A stretch of 64,000 bases of DNA from contig NZ_SMCO01000007.1 in NCBI RefSeq assembly GCF_004346685.1, positions 1 through 64,000 of the forward strand, in the 5' to 3' direction. The position numbers and the translations under genes were made by a program. Origin of the DNA: Sulfurirhabdus autotrophica. GTDB taxonomy: Bacteria > Pseudomonadota > Gammaproteobacteria > Burkholderiales > SMCO01. The notes under the pieces are model-generated. The model saw nothing but the letters and a program-made list of their open reading frames with translations. It did not search any database and was not told where the DNA came from. Of this stretch, positions 8,515 to 16,525 are shown piece by piece (the stretch's first letter is position 1; every line of letters begins with the position of its first letter).

Positions 8515-8829
8515 ATGGATTATATAGAAATCCCATTAGGCAATTATCACGAGCCTGTAATCATTGACGTTGAATCCCTATTACGGCTTAGGGCGGCCGG
8601 TGTCAGTGAAAACTGGTTTGTGAATGATGATGGAGCGAACAACCTGTATGTGCGAGTCAAGCACAACGGAAAAGTAGCTTCAGTTGCAAGGCTTATCACA
8701 AATGCACCAAAGGGATCGTGGGTAACCTTCGTAAACAATAACAAACTTGATTTGAGACTAAAAAATCTATGGATTATTGCCAAGAAAAAACCTTCATATT
8801 TCAAACACAATGAATTGATCATTAAATAA
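8515..8829 (+). CDS. HNH-like/phage DNA-binding protein, degenerate
   Basis: 104 residues with AAAGGA upstream. The part around SVARLITNAPKGSWVTFVNN, then LDLRLKNLW, matches the pattern of phage HNH proteins (RLI...P.G..V.H.NGN..D.R..NL), but the usual His of the nuclease centre is replaced (VTFVNN), so it is probably not an active nuclease. It is the first of three rightward genes (8515-10096) with similar AAGGA-type ribosome sites and small gaps. Confidence 0.6.
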   Translation: MDYIEIPLGNYHEPVIIDVESLLRLRAAGVSENWFVNDDGANNLYVRVKHNGKVASVARLITNAPKGSWVTFVNNNKLDLRLKNLWIIAKKKPSYFKHNELIIK

Positions 8830-8848
8830 GTAAAAAAAGGAATAACTA

Positions 8849-9232
8849 ATGAACACTAAAGATACAAAAGTAACAACTGGACGTAGGGCACTGGAAATAC
8901 CTGAGAAGACGATAACGGGCAACACTGAAGAATTACTACCATCAACAAGGAAAGAAGCATGGCTGATCGGTAGTAAATATTACTACACAGGTAAACTTTG
9001 TAAGCATGAGCATAGTAGCAAGAGGATCGCTGCTAGTGGAGCCTGTTATAAGTGTCAACTACAAGCAGGTCGTATCCAATCAAAAAGAAGGCATCAGCAC
9101 TATAAGATGGCTATGAAGGCCTTAGAGTCCATTGGTGCAGCTCTGACGAGTATTGATGCCAGTAGCAATCTGGCGGCTACCTTAGCAATGGCCTTAGCTA
9201 AAACCCCACGTAACCTAAACATAACCAAGTAA
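8849..9232 (+). CDS. Phage-type zinc-ribbon protein
   Basis: 127 residues with AAGGA upstream. The centre has KYYYTGKLCKHEHSSKR followed by SGACYKCQ, a C-x2-H...C-x2-C pattern seen in small phage proteins that resemble the N-terminus of recombination endonuclease VII-like or HNH proteins. The rest is basic, then an alanine-rich helix. Zinc and nucleic-acid binding are likely; the biological role is unknown. It lies between the HNH-like gene and the acidic scaffold-like gene. Confidence 0.6.
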   Translation: MNTKDTKVTTGRRALEIPEKTITGNTEELLPSTRKEAWLIGSKYYYTGKLCKHEHSSKRIAASGACYKCQLQAGRIQSKRRHQHYKMAMKALESIGAALTSIDASSNLAATLAMALAKTPRNLNITK

Positions 9233-9250
9233 TAAAGGATTAATAAATTT

Positions 9251-10096
9251 ATGAATGATGCAAATGTAGATAGTAATAACAATTCTGAAACCACAGATAA
9301 CCACAGTATGAGCCTCACGTCAGACGGTGGTTTAAAGATGGAGAGCACGAATAGTTATACCACCGTGAATGCTAATGATTTTAAACGGGAAGGCGATGGG
9401 ATCCTCTCGACAGCGCGAACCCCTTTCGGCAATCCAGCTACCACCCTTACAAAAGATTCGATAATTACCCATGAGGGAATGGATATGTCACTTCAGACAG
9501 CCCACAAGTTGGGGTTAGTAAGTCTGAAGAACGGTGAGTATTCTGAAGCCAGTGAGCAACCTAGCTCTACTCAGGATGAACCTGAGCAAGATATGAGTGA
9601 AAGTATGGGTGATAAGGTGGAAGCTCAACTAACAGAACTAGCCAATATGATCCCAGTTGATTTTCAAACCCGTGTTGCTGAATCAATGATCAGTAATGGA
9701 AAGATTGACTATCAAAACATGGGTCAAACCTTAGGCATTAACTCGGTTGAGCTTCAGCAGCGTGTTGGAGTAGCTGAGCAAGCCTTCAGAAATCAGGCCG
9801 ACAAGGTGTTAATGAGTGCTGGAATTGGTAAAGAAGACCTGCAAGGATTTGTGCAGTGGGCTACTTCCAATAAAGGCGAAGAGTTCAAAAGAACCCAGAG
9901 AGAGCAAGTTTATGGGCGGGATACACGAGGATACCAAGCGTTGGCTAGAGCTTATCTGAATGCCAATGCTCCTGCTGTGTCTTCTATCCCTGAGAGCTAC
10001 AAGCCAAGAACATTAAGAGATGGCACTACGCTAGTAACGTTACCAGGTTATCCTGAGATGAAGCTTCAGGTCGCCACAAAGTTAGGCCTCATATAA
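9251..10096 (+). CDS. Acidic protein with internal repeat, possibly phage scaffold-like
   Basis: 281 residues with AAGGA upstream. The N-terminus (1-50) is Asn/Ser/Thr-rich and looks disordered, followed by an acidic linker and a helical Gln/Glu-rich middle. A short motif occurs twice: GMDMSLQTAHKLGLV near residue 80 and YPEMKLQVATKLGLI at the C-terminus. Acidic, helical, Gln-rich proteins of this size are often phage scaffolds, and such LQTA..LGL motifs occur in phage structural proteins, but this is a weak match. A structured terminator follows. Confidence 0.5.
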   Translation: MNDANVDSNNNSETTDNHSMSLTSDGGLKMESTNSYTTVNANDFKREGDGILSTARTPFGNPATTLTKDSIITHEGMDMSLQTAHKLGLVSLKNGEYSEASEQPSSTQDEPEQDMSESMGDKVEAQLTELANMIPVDFQTRVAESMISNGKIDYQNMGQTLGINSVELQQRVGVAEQAFRNQADKVLMSAGIGKEDLQGFVQWATSNKGEEFKRTQREQVYGRDTRGYQALARAYLNANAPAVSSIPESYKPRTLRDGTTLVTLPGYPEMKLQVATKLGLI

Positions 10097-10133
10097 TTTC
10101 AAAGCATTAATATTCAAGTAGTAATTATTGTTT

Positions 10134-10263
10134 GTGTTACTCGCGTTAACACTCCGGTTTTACCCAAGCCCAACTAAAGTCAACAATAGCCCGACAAGAG
10201 ATACTGAGGTGTCTCTACTAGGATAACTATTGCCTAGCCTTAGTTGGACTTGGGATTTTTTTT
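10134..10263 (+). terminator. Strong structured terminator or small RNA
   Basis: CCCAAGCCCAACTAA (10163-10177) pairs with TTAGTTGGACTTGGG (10240-10254) with one mismatch and is followed by T8 (10256-10263). Inside it, CAATAG pairs with CTATTG (10227-10232), and AGAGATAC (10197-10204) pairs with GTGTCTCT (10209-10216) with one G-U. A further small hairpin, GTGTTA/TAACAC, lies at 10134-10152. The internal branching is more than a terminator needs. Confidence 0.65.
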
Positions 10264-10286
10264 AGAGTTAAAAGGAAAATTTAAAG

Positions 10287-10463
10287 ATGACTAAGCATCA
10301 AGCTGTTACATGGTGGATGAGTCAACTCAGCTTACAACTTCATGATTTCATGGAGAGTCCACTAGGTGGTTCTAAGGCTGGTTTACTTGAGTTAATTCAT
10401 CAATATGAAAATGCTGTTAAGGATAAGCAGATAGTACCGCCTAAGTTTGGCAGGGAGAGGTGA
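10287..10463 (+). CDS. Small 58-residue protein, unknown
   Basis: A frame starting ATG ACT AAG CAT, with AAAGGAAAATTTAAAG upstream as a plausible ribosome site, and ending TGA in an ATGA overlap with the ParB-like gene. The protein starts MTKHQAVTWWMSQLSLQLHD and is amphipathic. Its tight coupling to the next gene supports it being real. No family is recognised. Confidence 0.6.
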   Translation: MTKHQAVTWWMSQLSLQLHDFMESPLGGSKAGLLELIHQYENAVKDKQIVPPKFGRER

Positions 10464-11164
10464 TGAAGGATAATAAATTAGATCGCCAGTTGATCCCAAT
10501 AGACTTGATTACTAGGGATACTGAGTTGCAGGTTAGAAACAAGATGGATACACCAACGATCAGGAAGTACGCTGTAGCCATGCGTAGCGGTGCTGAGTTC
10601 CCACCGATTAGCTTAGCCATGGTGGACGGTACGTATCTATTGTTGGACGGCTGGCATAGGCTAGCTGCTGCACGTGAGCTAGGGGAATACCATATAACAG
10701 CTTTGGTCAAACCCATGACTCGTGAAGTTGCAACATGGGAAGCTGCCAAAGCTAACCTAACGCATGGGTTGCCACTTAAGGCCACTGAGAAGTTATCTGT
10801 TTTTAAGTTGTATATGAAGAGTAAGCAAAATGTAGATGGTTATAAGTTGAAATCATATAGAAAGATTGAAATTGAGTTAGCTGGTCTAGTCCCAAGAGTT
10901 ACGTTGACTCGGTGGGTGCTTAAGTATTACCCCGCTACAGCTAAACGTATGGGTCAAGTTAAGGGCTATGGTTCTGAGGTCGCTACTGCTCCCGATATTG
11001 ATCATGAGCCTAGCCACTTGGGACAGGCTAGACAAGCCCTCAGTGACGGATTGAATCTTTATCTGATGTTGGATAATCCAACGAACAGAGGTGAGCTAAT
11101 CAAGATGACTGAGGATGCTCTAAAGGAGATGAAACAGAGAGAATATGTTAAGTCTATTTTCTGA
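10463..11164 (+). CDS. ParB/Srx-like DNA-binding protein
   Basis: 233 residues from ATG at 10463; a GTG one codon earlier is possible. The N-terminus has the ParB-N pattern: PIDLITRDTELQVR, then EFPPISLAMVDGTYLLLDGWHRLAAARELG, where a GxHR-like box (GWHR) takes the place of the nucleotide-binding motif. The middle part may hold a helix-turn-helix. Such proteins serve in partition, regulation or phage functions. It could bind the repeat field at 6455-6698 or the repeats right after it at 11165-11263. No ParA partner is present. Confidence 0.75.
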   Translation: MKDNKLDRQLIPIDLITRDTELQVRNKMDTPTIRKYAVAMRSGAEFPPISLAMVDGTYLLLDGWHRLAAARELGEYHITALVKPMTREVATWEAAKANLTHGLPLKATEKLSVFKLYMKSKQNVDGYKLKSYRKIEIELAGLVPRVTLTRWVLKYYPATAKRMGQVKGYGSEVATAPDIDHEPSHLGQARQALSDGLNLYLMLDNPTNRGELIKMTEDALKEMKQREYVKSIF

Positions 11165-11263
11165 GTTGGAACTAGGGGTTGGAACTAGGGTAAATAAAAA
11201 GTGGGACAGTAGGTAAACCATTGGTGGGCTTGGGTTTCAACTAGGGTTTGGTAAAGTGGGACA
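11165..11263. repeat. Tandem 13-mer and paired AAGTGGGACA repeats
   Basis: GTTGGAACTAGGG occurs twice head to tail (11165-11177, 11178-11190), with a third variant GTTTCAACTAGGG (11234-11246). AAGTGGGACA occurs at 11199-11208 and 11254-11263. They lie between the ParB-like gene and the recombinase 3' end. A protein-binding site such as parS or an operator is a reasonable guess. Confidence 0.65.
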
Positions 11264-11373
11264 CCTACAGTGCGACAAAGGGGTTATGATGGTAGATAAA
11301 TAAAGGGATTGGAGAACATTGCTTAAAAACGTGAACATATTTGAATTACTACCTCACCTCACCCCCTACTTAG

Positions 11374-12903
11374 CTATTCAGCCTCAGGCCATAGATAGTC
11401 ATATGGTACAGATATAACATGATCCGTATCTTTCCAGTAGTAATCTAGTTCTAGGTTATCATAGTTAATAACAACCTTAGAAAACAATGAGAGTAACACT
11501 GCGTTAAATCTCTGGGTGTCGATAGGGTCTTCATTGGATGCTTCTATAAGGTCACCTAAGCGTTTATCCAGCAATGTATTGTCCATGGACTGTAAAGTTG
11601 ATATCAATCGATCTAGTTCTTTCTTAGCGTCTTCAATAGAGGATTCAACCTCATTAATTCTCGTTAATACTGAGGGCGAGCCTCCCTTCTGAGCAATATC
11701 CAAAAGGTTTTCAATGCTTTCCTGACCAACACCAATCTCAATTTCACATTGGTTAATCTTTTCTCTTATCTCAGTTTCATTAGTGTTGAAGCTGGGCTTA
11801 TTTTCAGCAAGATCAGCAACAGAATTGATTACTGAATCATTAACCTTCTCAAAGTTAACAGTTTTATAGGTGCAGCCATTCCCAGTTTTAGCTTTGGTGC
11901 AAAGGTAGTATTGCCACTTGTTACCCTTGTTAACTCTGGTCATTGTTGAGCCACACAAAGGACACTTCGCTAAGTGGCTAAGTAAGTTATGGATGGATGG
12001 TTTGCCACCAACAGGCTTGTTTTCACGAGTTCTACTCTGTTTAATCCCCTGAGCTACTTGAAATGTATCTTCATCCACAACAGCAGGGTAGTAGTTGTCT
12101 ATTGAATCAAGTGGGACTCTGACTATCTTTCCCTCAATATATTGATTGTGATGGGGTGTAAATTCTCCGATACAGGCTCTATTCGTTAGTATCTTGAATA
12201 CATAGCTGGAGTGCCATTGCTTACCCCTGCCAAACACAGGAATATTGTCTGTATTCAGATCACGAGCAATAATATGTTTTCCCTTCCCCTTCCCATACTC
12301 ACTGAAGATACGTTTAACAACTTCAGCCCTCTCTGGTATCAACTCGATTGTGCTTGTCTTCTTATTGAGTACCATCCATTGAGGAATCATGGCTGTTAAT
12401 GGTTTCTCTAATGCTGTAATTCTTTTACCTTTCCAAGCCTCAGAGAGCCTCCTTGCTTTAGTCTTAGATTCTTCGTGCGCTCTGGACATAATCAACAACG
12501 ATCCTAGCAGCCCAAAAGCATCATCATCCATAACTTCTTCGGTGTATTGCTTCCCATCAATCAGGGTTACTACGGCCACTCCTGCCTCTATGATTTCCTC
12601 AAGTACTCTCAAGGCTTTCCTTGGTTTCTCACGGCTTAACCTATCCAGTGATTCAACAAGCAGGTAATCCCCACTCTTAACGATTCCAGCTTCGATAGCC
12701 TCCAGAAATAAGGCGAGGCCACCAGTATCCTTGTTCTTGCCGCGATAAGCTGAGATGCCTAAGTCGTCAAAAGTTAACGACTCGTCTAACTCCAGGTTAT
12801 GCCTCAGTGTATAATCCTTGGCTAACTGTGTTTGTCGTCTGAGGCTGTCGCCTTTTAACTGTTCAGGTGTAGAAAATCTTAGATAAGAATATGCTTTTGC
12901 CAC
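11374..12903 (-). CDS. Large serine recombinase (integrase)
   Basis: 509 residues. The N-terminal resolvase domain has YSYLRFSTPEQ (nucleophile S11) and SLDRLSREKP. A recombinase domain follows (about 170-270, including GKHIIARDLNTDNIP), then a zinc ribbon with CPLCGSTM and paired cysteines in YYLC...GCTYK (about 305-345), and a coiled-coil segment (about 375-445). This is the phiC31/TP901-1 class, which integrates DNA between short attP and attB without host factors. The gene starts about 55 bases from attR and reads inward. It is the evident integrase of the 7-kb element; all key residues are present. Confidence 0.93.
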   Translation of the reverse strand: MAKAYSYLRFSTPEQLKGDSLRRQTQLAKDYTLRHNLELDESLTFDDLGISAYRGKNKDTGGLALFLEAIEAGIVKSGDYLLVESLDRLSREKPRKALRVLEEIIEAGVAVVTLIDGKQYTEEVMDDDAFGLLGSLLIMSRAHEESKTKARRLSEAWKGKRITALEKPLTAMIPQWMVLNKKTSTIELIPERAEVVKRIFSEYGKGKGKHIIARDLNTDNIPVFGRGKQWHSSYVFKILTNRACIGEFTPHHNQYIEGKIVRVPLDSIDNYYPAVVDEDTFQVAQGIKQSRTRENKPVGGKPSIHNLLSHLAKCPLCGSTMTRVNKGNKWQYYLCTKAKTGNGCTYKTVNFEKVNDSVINSVADLAENKPSFNTNETEIREKINQCEIEIGVGQESIENLLDIAQKGGSPSVLTRINEVESSIEDAKKELDRLISTLQSMDNTLLDKRLGDLIEASNEDPIDTQRFNAVLLSLFSKVVINYDNLELDYYWKDTDHVISVPYDYLWPEAE

Positions 12904-12937
12904 TGGAGTTCCCCTTTGTTAGCCATAATGATAACCC

Positions 12938-12968
12938 TTGGTCTTATAGTCTACAACATGTTGATGGT
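12938..12968 (+). other. attR of the serine-recombinase element in comM
   Basis: The element arm TTGGTCT (12938-12944) lies 14 bases before the core TGTTGATGGT (12959-12968), which is followed by A then GGG and comM coding for PPGTGKS. Joining the element sides of attL and attR gives a 48-bp attP with an outer inverted repeat, TTGGTCT/AGACCAA. Confidence 0.72.
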
Positions 12969-13818
12969 AGGGCCGCCGGGCACCGGTAAATCCATGTTAG
13001 CCACGCGCTTCCCGGGAATATTGCCCTCCATGAGCGAAGAGGAAGCGCTTGAATCCGCCGCTTTGCATTCCATTGGGAGTGGTGGATTCAAGACGGAATT
13101 GTGGCGGAGACGGCCTTATCGGGCGCCACATCATACTGCTTCTGCTGTGGCACTGGTTGGGGGTGGAAGCAATCCCCGGCCAGGAGAAATATCGCTGGCC
13201 CACCATGGGGTGTTGTTTCTGGATGAACTTCCCGAGTTTGATCGAAAAGTGCTGGAAGTGTTGCGTGAACCACTGGAGTCCGGGCAAATTAACATTTCAA
13301 GAGCGGCACGCCAAGTTGAATTCCCGGCCAAATTTCAGTTGATCGCTGCGATGAATCCTTGTCCCTGCGGTTATCTGGGGCACTCAAATGGTAAATGCAG
13401 TTGCACGCCTGATCAGGTGCAGCGTTACCGGTCAAAAATCTCGGGGCCGGTTCTGGATCGTATTGATATTCAGATCGAAGTGCCAGCGTTACCACAGGAA
13501 GAATTAACCGCGCAGGCCCAAGGGGAGTTTTCTGAGGCTATCCACGCGCGCGTAGAAATAACGCATCAAACGCAAAAAGATCGCCAGGGTAAGGCAAACG
13601 CACGGCTGTCAACGCAGGAAATAGATCAATGGTGTGTCCCTGATGAAGCAGGCGAAGCTATGTTGAAACAGGCAATTGCGCGGCTTAACCTGTCTGCCAG
13701 GGCTTATCACAGAATTTTGAAAATCGCGCGTACCATCGCAGATATGGCAGGTGCGCAGTCGATTGCTGGGGCGCACATTGCTGAGGCTATCCAGTATCGG
13801 CGCTTTGATCGCAATTAA
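12959..13818 (+). pseudogene. comM: comM 3' fragment (ATPase and C-terminal domains)
   Basis: In frame from LMVGPPGTGKSMLATRFPG (Walker A) through RPYRAPHHTASAVALVGGG and FLDELPEF (Walker B) to the normal C-terminal RAYHRILKIARTIADMAG. No stop or frameshift is seen, so this portion has not decayed. It is separated from the preceding codons by the 7-kb element. An in-frame start at 12916 lies in element DNA and might allow expression of a truncated protein, but the N-terminal domain would be missing. Confidence 0.92.
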
Positions 13819-13843
13819 ATGAACTCTTTATAATTGAAGGCTT

Positions 13844-15067
13844 GTGACTACTCATAGCACTTCCAGTTATCGTCATCGGCGAACTCTGACCTTGTTGCTC
13901 GCAGGTCTGGCTACCTTGGGTCCCTTTTCGATCGATACCTATATGCCATCGTTCCCGGCAATCGGGGCGAGTTTACATATTTCCCCGTTGCAGTTACAGC
14001 AAACCCTGAGCGTCTATCTCATTTCGTTTGCAGTGATGATGCTGTTTCATGGCCCTTTTTCCGATTCTTTCGGCAGGCGGCCAATTATTCTGGTTTCGTT
14101 ACTGGTGTTTGTGCTGGCTTCCATAGGTTGTGTTTTTTCATATGATATCAATCATCTGTTGATTTTTCGTGGCATACAGGGCATGTCGGCAGGTGCAGGG
14201 ATGGTGGTGGGGCGGGCAATGATTCGGGATTTATTTGCCGGACATGAAGCGCAAAAGCTGATGTCGCAAGTCACCATGATTTTCGGGATTTCACCGGCTG
14301 TTGCCCCTGTTATTGGCGGGTGGTTGCATGTCTGGTTTGGGTGGCATTCGGTATTCGTATTTTTGGCCCTTTTTGGTTTGATTCTTTTTGCATTTTGTTT
14401 TCGCTATTTGCCGGAAACGTTACCCGAAATTGGTCGCCAGCCGTTTGCAGCCAAACCCTTATTAAAAAACTATCGGATGGTACTGAGTAATCGGCAATTT
14501 TTATTTTTAGCGGGGACGGTGTCCTTCAATTTTGCCGGTTTCTTTTTATATATTGCTTCAGCTCCGGTGTTTGTTATTCAGCATTTGAAGCTGGCGGAGA
14601 ATCAGTTTGCGTGGCTGTTTATTCCGGCGGTATCAGGCATGATTATTGGCGCATTCCTGTCAGGTAAAGTGGCAGGCCGAATTTCTGCGCAGGAAACGAT
14701 AAAATACGCTTTCATGTTACTCATTACAGCGGCTGGATTGAATCTGGGTTATAACCTGGTATTTCCACCTTCTCTGCCATGGGCTGTTTTGCCAGTCTTG
14801 CTTTATGGTTTGGGAATGTCCCTGGCTATGCCCACAATTTCCTTGTTGGCACTGGATTTGTACCCACTTAATCGTGGATTAGTTTCTTCAATGCAAGGCT
14901 TTGCTCAAACCATGCTGAATGCTGGCGTAGCGGGGCTGGCTTCACCTTTTCTGTCTTTTTCCATGGTTGCGTTAGCAGCCGGAATGGGCGCATTCTTGTT
15001 GCTGGGCTTGTTCAGTTGGGTGAATTACCTCAAAGTAAAAGGGCAGGAGGCGCTATGCACGAATTAG
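13844..15067 (+). CDS. Bcr/CflA-family drug efflux MFS transporter
   Basis: 407 residues, GTG start with GAAGG close upstream. Twelve hydrophobic segments. The family hallmark near the N-terminus is FSIDTYMPSFPAI in TM1, and the MFS motif DSFGRRP follows TM2, with a conserved MIFGISPAVAPVIGGW segment in TM5. This 12-TM drug:H+ antiporter subfamily exports compounds such as bicyclomycin or chloramphenicol; the true substrate here is unknown. It follows comM by 25 bases and overlaps the next gene by 13 bases. Confidence 0.9.
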   Translation: MTTHSTSSYRHRRTLTLLLAGLATLGPFSIDTYMPSFPAIGASLHISPLQLQQTLSVYLISFAVMMLFHGPFSDSFGRRPIILVSLLVFVLASIGCVFSYDINHLLIFRGIQGMSAGAGMVVGRAMIRDLFAGHEAQKLMSQVTMIFGISPAVAPVIGGWLHVWFGWHSVFVFLALFGLILFAFCFRYLPETLPEIGRQPFAAKPLLKNYRMVLSNRQFLFLAGTVSFNFAGFFLYIASAPVFVIQHLKLAENQFAWLFIPAVSGMIIGAFLSGKVAGRISAQETIKYAFMLLITAAGLNLGYNLVFPPSLPWAVLPVLLYGLGMSLAMPTISLLALDLYPLNRGLVSSMQGFAQTMLNAGVAGLASPFLSFSMVALAAGMGAFLLLGLFSWVNYLKVKGQEALCTN

Positions 15068-16086
15068 AGAGCTGGAAAGAAGAGAAGCGTTCTGCTTATC
15101 TTTACCGCGTAGTGTCAGATGTTGAATCAGGCACTGCCCGACAGGTATTGTTTCTGGAGTTGGCAAAGGCAGCGGATGAGCAGACGGAGTTGTGGGTAAA
15201 AGAAGCCGCTAAAAGAGGGCGCGAGTTTCCCTTGGTGCTGAAGCTGGATTTGCGTACAAAAATTGTCGCCTGGCTGGTTAGAAAGCTTGGAGTACGTGCT
15301 ATGCGGAGCGTGCTTGCAGCGATGAAAGTGCGTGGTATGTCGCTTTATTCAAAAGCAGAACCGGGGCATGCATTGCCAACCAGTCTGGCAGAAGTAGGCA
15401 GACGGCATAGAGGAGTTGGAGGTGGAAATCTGCGCGCAGCGGTATTTGGCGTAAATGATGGTCTGGTTTCTACCGCCAGTCTGGTGTTGGGCGTTGCAGG
15501 TGCTGCTGCCAGTAATGCGGTTATTTTGCTTACCGGGATAGCAGGGTTATTGGCAGGTGCATTTTCCATGGCAGCGGGGGAGTATCTTTCTGTACGTTCT
15601 CAGCGGGAAATGTTTGAATATCAGATTGGACTTGAGCGGGCCGAACTGGAACAGTATCCACAAGAGGAAGCCGCCGAACTGGTTTTAATATTTAAAGCGA
15701 AGGGATTGTCTCAGGAAGAGGCAGACCACTTGGCTCAAAAAATCATTGCAGATCCCGATCGGGCCCTGGATACGCTGGCTCGTGAGGAACTGGGTTTGAA
15801 CCCGGATGAATTAGGTTCACCCTGGGGGGCAGCTGGATTTTCTTTTGCCTCTTTCGCAGCGGGGGGGGCAATCCCCATTTTGCCATTTTTGTTTGGAAGT
15901 GGAGAGAAAAGCCTTTTCATCGCAATTGGTATGACAGGCGTTGCATTATATGCAGTTGGTGCTGTATTAAGTTTATTTACCGGACGAAATGCCTGGACAG
16001 GGGGGCTGCGTATGCTGCTTATTGGCAGTGCCGCAGGCGCTGCAACCTATCTTATTGGCAAGCTATTGGGAGTGTCGTTGGGTTAA
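15055..16086 (+). CDS. VIT1/CCC1-family Fe/Mn transporter
   Basis: 343 residues from the ATG at 15055, which has AGGAGG upstream inside the end of the MFS gene. The N-terminal 130 residues are helical and charged, like the ferritin/rubrerythrin-related domain of the bacterial subgroup. The C-terminal VIT domain begins with NLRAAVFGVNDGLVSTASLVLG, contains GAFSMAAGEYLSVRSQRE and the acidic stretch that forms the metal cytoplasmic domain, and ends with three hydrophobic segments. It is expected to move Fe2+ or Mn2+ out of the cytoplasm. Confidence 0.88.
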   Translation: MHELESWKEEKRSAYLYRVVSDVESGTARQVLFLELAKAADEQTELWVKEAAKRGREFPLVLKLDLRTKIVAWLVRKLGVRAMRSVLAAMKVRGMSLYSKAEPGHALPTSLAEVGRRHRGVGGGNLRAAVFGVNDGLVSTASLVLGVAGAAASNAVILLTGIAGLLAGAFSMAAGEYLSVRSQREMFEYQIGLERAELEQYPQEEAAELVLIFKAKGLSQEEADHLAQKIIADPDRALDTLAREELGLNPDELGSPWGAAGFSFASFAAGGAIPILPFLFGSGEKSLFIAIGMTGVALYAVGAVLSLFTGRNAWTGGLRMLLIGSAAGAATYLIGKLLGVSLG

Positions 16087-16101
16087 TGGGTTTGGATCAG
16101 A

Positions 16102-16491
16102 TCAGCACGTAGAAACAGATGATTCTGCTCGCAGTGATTTTTCCAGCCCTTGGTGAAAGTGATCAATAAAATCCCGGATAGAATCAGCAAAATCAGAATC
16201 TGGTGTGGCCTGATTAATGCTGCAATGGAGTGTGGTGACATCATGCCGGGTTGTGATGGTCCATTGCAGAGCATTGGGGCAGCTAACCAGCGCATAACGC
16301 ATACCATTTTTAACCGGGTATGCTTCAACTTGAAACACGCCCCAGACGCAGATGATTTCACCCCGCCGTCCGTTTTTTTCACTAATAATTTCGTAAACAT
16401 CGCTACACAGCTGAGGCAAATTGCTAATCGTGCACTGTTGCAGAATCTGCTGCTCAGCCATTGTTGGCACGATAATATGGAACCACTCCAT
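16102..16491 (-). CDS. Conserved hypothetical protein
   Basis: 129 residues. The ATG at 16491 has AAGG 8 bases upstream; MAEQQ ten residues on is a possible alternative. No signal peptide or membrane segment. The middle has a beta-rich stretch (GEIICVWGVFQVEAYPVKNGMRYALVSCPNALQWTI in two parts) with two Cys. I recognise no family. It lies convergent to the VIT gene and 34 bases downstream of the rhodanese gene, so it may share its transcript. Confidence 0.7.
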   Translation of the reverse strand: MEWFHIIVPTMAEQQILQQCTISNLPQLCSDVYEIISEKNGRRGEIICVWGVFQVEAYPVKNGMRYALVSCPNALQWTITTRHDVTTLHCSINQATPDSDFADSIRDFIDHFHQGLEKSLRAESSVSTC

Positions 16492-16525
16492 TAATTAGCC
16501 TTTAGCGCGTTATTAATCACATTGA

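Larger units (their letters stand above)
5922..12958. mobile_element. Integrated element with large serine recombinase, phage-like content
   Basis: About 7.0 kb bounded by the duplicated core. The recombinase gene starts some 55 bases inside the right boundary and points inward, typical of such elements. Content: small serine resolvase, HNH-like protein, zinc-ribbon protein, scaffold-like protein, ParB-like protein, several short ORFs, and repeat-rich noncoding DNA. It is visibly more AT-rich than the flanking chromosome. No terminase, portal, capsid, primase or conjugation gene is seen, so it is not a complete phage or ICE. A phage remnant, phage satellite or phage-plasmid derivative are the options. 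Confidence 0.8.
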
